In this document: positions 60,385-64,000 of the stretch, in pieces
How positions within the stretch are numbered: the first letter of the stretch is position 1
Layout of the letters: each line of letters starts with the position of its first letter
Source: Terrimonas sp.
GTDB taxonomy: Bacteria; Bacteroidota; Bacteroidia; Chitinophagales; Chitinophagaceae
DNA: 64,000 nt
NCBI RefSeq assembly: GCF_003075435.1
Contig: NZ_QCZJ01000024.1
Coordinates: 1 to 64,000, forward strand
Direction: 5' to 3'
Program-made: the position numbers and the translations under genes
Notes under the pieces: generated by a model
Databases searched by the model: none
Told to the model about the DNA's origin: nothing
The model's input: the letters and a program-made list of their open reading frames with translations, nothing else

Positions 60385-61659
60385 CTACAGCGTTCGCTTA
60401 AGTATAGCAACGCCTATAGCGCAACTGAGGCATTTTTTTTGAAGACAATATTTTTTGGTGAGTTGTATGAGGGACTGAGAGTCTGCCGCAGTAATATTTT
60501 GAATATTTAGCTGCTTCCACTGCCTGGTAATATGGTTGTTTTCCGGGGAAATATCTTCCAGCCATTTCAGGGCCTTGTTTTTATATACCTGTTCTTTATG
60601 TATATGCCCATAAGCGAAAACGATTGGAATAACCGTATTGATCAGTATATTATCAATCATCTGCCTTCCCAGTGTTTTTTCTTTGTAAGAAGTTATGTCA
60701 TCAAATTTGTAATGATAGTGCCAGTAATCATTAGCTGTTACCTGTAAAAGTTTTACAACCTCTTTTACTGAAGCGGCTGCTTTTACCTGCGAAAATAAAT
60801 GCAGAGAGTTGTTGATAAGCATTGCCAGCTGTGCCAGGCGTATAGTGGGGAAATTACCGGGACGCATGCGCAGAAAATGTACCGGCTCATATACCGGCGT
60901 AAAATTGTATTTCTTTTTATAAAACCTGAATTCTTTTTGTAACATTTTAGGGTAAGATTCCCTGAAGTTACTGTTCAATAAACCTGCCTGCCCAAGCAGG
61001 AATGATTCGAGTTGATGAATTTGTCCTTTGTGTTTGGCAAGTATATTAACCGCGATGGAACGTGCAATGGCTTCGAATGCATTGCTGTTAACCGGGTTGC
61101 CAAAGTTCCTGGCGATCAGCCACCAGAAAACTTCTTCCCAATGTGCATTGGTTTGTGCAAGAAATCCTGCAACAGCTTCAGTTTTGCTTTGCATGCGCTC
61201 TGTAACAAGCCTTGTTTTCCAGCTATCCCATATAATGGCAGGTACTGATAAAAGACTATTTTCACATGGAATGATTTTTTGAGTATAGATTAATTCTTCG
61301 TAGCGCTGCAACAAAACTTTGGGTACTTTATCATTCAGCGATAATGCAGGTATTGTTTTTCCTTTTGCATCGTAAATATCTTCATCATGTTCCCATACAA
61401 CGTGAAGAATAATGTTGCCATAATTTTGGTCATTATCGTGTCCGTGCACTTTCCAGTCTGATGCTTTTACGTGTAATTCTATATTCCCTGCCCATTTTGT
61501 ATTGGCTATTGATATAACGGCTTCTAAAAAATCAGGTCCCTGGTTGGTATTAAACTGACCGGGATAAGAGATGGATAACCGGTCACCTGAAACGGTATGC
61601 AGATCAGTTTTATTAAAGTACTGCATTTGCCAGATAAATTGCAGCAGGCGCTCTGTCAT
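60385..61659 (-). CDS. DUF2851 protein
   Basis: A 424-residue cytoplasmic protein of the DUF2851 family. The N-terminal part, TERLLQFIWQMQYFNKTDLHT, then PGQFNTNQGPDFLEAVISIANTKWAGNIELHVKASDWKVHGHDND (about 32-76) resembles a PD-(D/E)xK nuclease-like core (Asp, Glu, Lys in order); that is my inference. Function not established. The C-terminal part ends in a Cys pair (YCLQKKCLSCAIGVAIL). Confidence 0.88.
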   Translation of the reverse strand: MTERLLQFIWQMQYFNKTDLHTVSGDRLSISYPGQFNTNQGPDFLEAVISIANTKWAGNIELHVKASDWKVHGHDNDQNYGNIILHVVWEHDEDIYDAKGKTIPALSLNDKVPKVLLQRYEELIYTQKIIPCENSLLSVPAIIWDSWKTRLVTERMQSKTEAVAGFLAQTNAHWEEVFWWLIARNFGNPVNSNAFEAIARSIAVNILAKHKGQIHQLESFLLGQAGLLNSNFRESYPKMLQKEFRFYKKKYNFTPVYEPVHFLRMRPGNFPTIRLAQLAMLINNSLHLFSQVKAAASVKEVVKLLQVTANDYWHYHYKFDDITSYKEKTLGRQMIDNILINTVIPIVFAYGHIHKEQVYKNKALKWLEDISPENNHITRQWKQLNIQNITAADSQSLIQLTKKYCLQKKCLSCAIGVAILKRTL

Positions 61660-61874
61660 AGGTTGTAGTTGTGGTGTTAAATATTGCAGAACTAATTTAC
61701 GGAGAAATGTTTGAAAAACGGACTAAAGTAAATTGCCGGCTCGCATTGCAAACTTTTGCAATCAAAGCAGATTATTGTTTACGGTATTTGATACAAGTAT
61801 ACAGATGCTTCCTTAGCCCGGCATGATAGCCCGAGGTGATCATTTCATTTTCCAATCTTCAAATTGCTTAATCT
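61660..61874. other. Intergenic region between the DUF2851 and maf genes
   Basis: AT-rich gap of 215 bp. TTCCAATCTTCAAATTGCTTAATCTTCAAATTT (61850-61882) repeats an AATCTTCAAATT word, another member of the word-repeat style. No gene is seen. Confidence 0.45.
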
Positions 61875-62450
61875 TCAAATTTTTCCCAACTCCCTTACCA
61901 CCCTGCTAACCGGCAGCCCCATTACATTATAGAAGTCCCCGTTAATTTTTTCAATTCCAACAACACCTATCCATTCCTGTATGGCATAAGCGCCGGCTTT
62001 GTCGTAGGGTTTATAATTATCCACGTAAAAAGCGATCTGTTCGCCCGACAGCGGATGAAACCAAACTTCTGTTGCATCAGCAAAGCTTATTGTTTTATCG
62101 CCGGATGTAATAACAACGCCTGTAATCACCTGGTGTTTTTTGCCTGACAGCGTTTGAAGTATATGTATCGCATCATTCCTGTCTTCAGGCTTGCCGATGA
62201 TCAGATCATTACATACCACAATGGTATCGGCAGTAATTACAGGAGTGGCCGGCGCATACAATTTAAATTGATCTGAATTTCTGACCGCTGTGTTTTTCTG
62301 TTCAGCAATATAAATCGCAACTTCAGCAGGTGATAAACCTGCAGGATAACTTTCGTCGGTAGATCGTACAATAATATCAAAATCTATAGCAGCCCATTCA
62401 AGCAGTTGTTTTCGCCTGGGTGATTGAGATGCGAGAATAACTTTGGTCAT
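61875..62450 (-). CDS. maf: Maf/Ham1-type nucleotide pyrophosphatase
   Basis: A 191-residue Maf protein that hydrolyses non-canonical or methylated nucleoside triphosphates. ILASQSPRRKQLLEW at the N-terminus and TADTIVVCNDLIIGKPEDRNDA (about 72-93) and AGAYAIQEWIGVVGIEKINGDFYNVMGLPV are the signature blocks. Its start overlaps the UbiA-type gene stop by one base (TGATG), so the two are translationally coupled. Confidence 0.95.
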   Translation of the reverse strand: MTKVILASQSPRRKQLLEWAAIDFDIIVRSTDESYPAGLSPAEVAIYIAEQKNTAVRNSDQFKLYAPATPVITADTIVVCNDLIIGKPEDRNDAIHILQTLSGKKHQVITGVVITSGDKTISFADATEVWFHPLSGEQIAFYVDNYKPYDKAGAYAIQEWIGVVGIEKINGDFYNVMGLPVSRVVRELGKI

Positions 62451-63406
62451 CAGTGATATAATTTGAAAAAAATCATGGATAAGATGCCGGTAAGCATTAC
62501 AAATTTTACAGCGCCGCTCAGGTAGCCGAAGTCAGCGGCAACGGTGGCGGCATATAATTTTCTTGTTATCCATAGTAAAGGTAGAATAATGAGGGTTACA
62601 CAATATAGAACACTCCACCACCAACCAAGATAAACAGCGTATATCTGTATGGCTACCAGCGCGCCGGTTAATGCCATCAGCCAGACACCGGTAAATACTT
62701 TTGCAACAGGAACACCCCATACGATAGGCATGGTGCGGCAGCCAAACCGTGCATCACCTTCCATATCTTCCATGTCTTTTATCACTTCTCTTATAATAGA
62801 AATTACAAAAGCAAATCCACCATATAAAAATGCTAACCGCATAATTCTGCGGTGCGCCTCTTCATTTAAGGGTGTTGAGATCTGCCATGCTTCCAGGCTG
62901 TTTGAAGAAAGGTGATCTATAAAAAAAAATATGATCAGTACCACCCATGCTGTAAGCAGGGAAATAATGATATTGCCTGATAATATTTTCTTTTTGAAGG
63001 TGGTGGAGTAAACCCACAACAGCAATACGCAAACGATGTTTGAAAATCCTATCCACCAGTTTTTGGTAACATAGGAAACATAAAATCCAATCACAATACC
63101 GGCAGCGGAAAAAAGCCAATGCAGGAGGATCGCCCAGCGTCTTGGAATAACTTTTTCCACCACAATTCTGCCGGGTTTATTTACCTGGTCAATGTTCAGG
63201 TCAAAATAGTCATTTATAATATAGCCACCCGCCGCAATGAACACCGATGAGAGTACAATCAACCCCAGCAGTATCAGCTCGTCCGGGTAAAATATATCAG
63301 GGTGAATAGATGGCGCAACAATACAGCAATAAAACAGAAACTGGGTAACAGCAATGAAAATCAGGTTGGGGTATCTTACCAGCCTCAAAAATGCTTTCAG
63401 TTTCAT
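62450..63406 (-). CDS. UbiA-family prenyltransferase (geranylgeranylglycerol-phosphate-type)
   Basis: A 318-residue membrane protein with about nine helices. The first aspartate motif is NDYFDLNID (65-73) and the second lies in REVIKDMEDMEGDARFG near 210. The family transfers isoprenoids to aromatic or polar acceptors; in Bacteroidota this subgroup is often labelled geranylgeranylglycerol-phosphate geranylgeranyltransferase, but the product is not proven here. Coupled to maf. Confidence 0.87.
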   Translation of the reverse strand: MKLKAFLRLVRYPNLIFIAVTQFLFYCCIVAPSIHPDIFYPDELILLGLIVLSSVFIAAGGYIINDYFDLNIDQVNKPGRIVVEKVIPRRWAILLHWLFSAAGIVIGFYVSYVTKNWWIGFSNIVCVLLLWVYSTTFKKKILSGNIIISLLTAWVVLIIFFFIDHLSSNSLEAWQISTPLNEEAHRRIMRLAFLYGGFAFVISIIREVIKDMEDMEGDARFGCRTMPIVWGVPVAKVFTGVWLMALTGALVAIQIYAVYLGWWWSVLYCVTLIILPLLWITRKLYAATVAADFGYLSGAVKFVMLTGILSMIFFKLYH

Positions 63407-63451
63407 GGCGTGAAGATAAATGCAGAAGCATTAAATCAAAAATGAAAAAAG

Positions 63452-64000
63452 TTAAACAATACTTTCTTTATTATATTTTCCGTAATAATCAATAATAAGC
63501 TGAGAAAATTCCTGGTAAAGCCGGTGCAGCACAGGATAATTTTCTAAAATGGAAAGATGTTTCTGAATAGTGACCATATCTCCTCTCCTTGCCGGCCCGG
63601 TTTGTAATAACGGAGGGTCGTTATATTGCAATCGTTGTACTGTTTCAGTTAACAAAGGCAGCAGCAGCTTAAAATCTATATTTTCTTTTTTACAAAATTC
63701 ATTGGTGAGCGTATAAAGGAAATTGGTAAAATTATTGGTCATTACCGCGCCAGCATGTATTTTCTGCCGCATTTCATCATCTGCATATTGCACTCTGCCA
63801 GATAAGGTAAGGGCAAATTGCTCTATACGCAGCATAGTTTCTTCTGTATTTCCATCAATTAAGAAAGGTATTTCGGGAATACTTTCTCTTTGAGCTGATA
63901 AGCTTTGTAAGGGATATAATACGCCAAAGGAACGTGCTGATCTTTCCAAAACATTTTTTGACACTGCACCCGCTGTGTGAACAACGATGCCGTTATCAAT
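63452..64000 (-). CDS. Rossmann/DUF2520 protein (5' end outside the window)
   Basis: The reading frame continues in phase from the window edge: the first codons read IDNGIVVHTAGAV before the internal GTG at 63964. The visible 182 residues cover the end of an NAD(P)-binding Rossmann domain and the DUF2520 C-terminal helical domain (VLYPLQSLSAQRESIPEIPFLIDGNTEETMLRIEQFA; TNNFTNFLYTLTNEFC). A role like a pyrroline-5-carboxylate-reductase-type dehydrogenase is the usual guess. The gene runs beyond position 64000. Confidence 0.88.
   Translation of the reverse strand: MDNGIVVHTAGAVSKNVLERSARSFGVLYPLQSLSAQRESIPEIPFLIDGNTEETMLRIEQFALTLSGRVQYADDEMRQKIHAGAVMTNNFTNFLYTLTNEFCKKENIDFKLLLPLLTETVQRLQYNDPPLLQTGPARRGDMVTIQKHLSILENYPVLHRLYQEFSQLIIDYYGKYNKESIV

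Noticed and set aside
60283-60510. 75-codon frame at the 3' end of the DUF2851 gene
   Set aside because: Mostly overlaps the DUF2851 gene on the other strand and a repeat tract; no motif.
1-64000. CRISPR array, rRNA operon, prophage or transposase gene
   Set aside because: No regular repeat-spacer array, rRNA motif, phage structural gene or transposase frame is seen.

Overview
The window is a chromosomal segment of a Bacteroidota bacterium, most likely from the Chitinophagales/Chitinophagaceae. The clade call is an inference from gene content: a SusC/SusD pair, DUF2027-Smr, DUF2851, DUF5690 and DUF2911 proteins, many small lipoproteins and secreted proteins, promoters that fit the Bacteroidota -7 box TAnnTTTG, weak Shine-Dalgarno sites, and lipid A genes (lpxB, kdsA). 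I see no rRNA, CRISPR array, transposase or phage module.

Layout. (1) 1-6.8 kb: surE / small membrane protein / lpxB, a Smr-domain protein, a hydrolase, a poly-proline secreted protein, the RNase P RNA gene (rnpB), and a glycosyltransferase. (2) 7.3-17.4 kb: a glycan locus of SusC, SusD, a Tat-exported Gfo/Idh/MocA oxidoreductase and a 1131-residue HEAT plus double DUF1080 protein; it looks like 3-keto-sugar (oxidise-then-cleave) chemistry and ends in a clear terminator. (3) 17.6-18.5 kb: kdsA. (4) 18.6-24.8 kb: an AraC regulator divergent from a Na+/solute symporter, a DapA/NanA-type aldolase, a sialidase-fold protein and an unrecognised polytopic membrane protein, which together look like a catabolic unit for a sialic-acid-like or other sugar acid. 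(5) 24.8-36 kb: a TonB-like transducer, a second beta-propeller glycosidase-like protein, a siderophore-type receptor, an NlpE/META lipoprotein, PhnA, an epimerase-like protein, a Crp-type regulator and ExbD/ExbB. (6) 36.3-47.4 kb: a minus-strand run trpE-trpG-(GxxExxY fragment)-trpD-trpC-trpF-GNAT-(membrane protein)-trpB-trpA-[tRNA-Gly on + strand]-hisH-hisA-(S23 four-helix protein)-hisF. It holds every enzyme from chorismate to tryptophan. Upstream of trpE lies a small leader gene with three consecutive Trp codons followed by a terminator and a competing hairpin: a classical transcription attenuator. (7) 47.5-64 kb: hisIE, pdxJ, DUF5690 plus PhnW-type transaminase, an IlvD/Edd sugar-acid dehydratase with an SDR, a polysaccharide deacetylase, lipA, OsmC, DUF2851, Maf, a UbiA prenyltransferase and the C-terminal part of a DUF2520 protein cut by the window end.

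A recurring feature is intergenic DNA made of short degenerate words (for example GTTTATAGTTTG, GCTGATAGCTAACC, AAGGTGTAGGG) that often fold back on themselves. These tracts sit between genes in tandem, including between trp/his genes, and several border 'guest' genes inside the amino-acid cluster. The most notable observations are the trp attenuator, the guest genes and palindromes in the trp/his cluster, the symporter-aldolase-sialidase unit and the 3-keto-sugar-type Sus locus. All family names come from reading the sequence and from memory; no database was searched.
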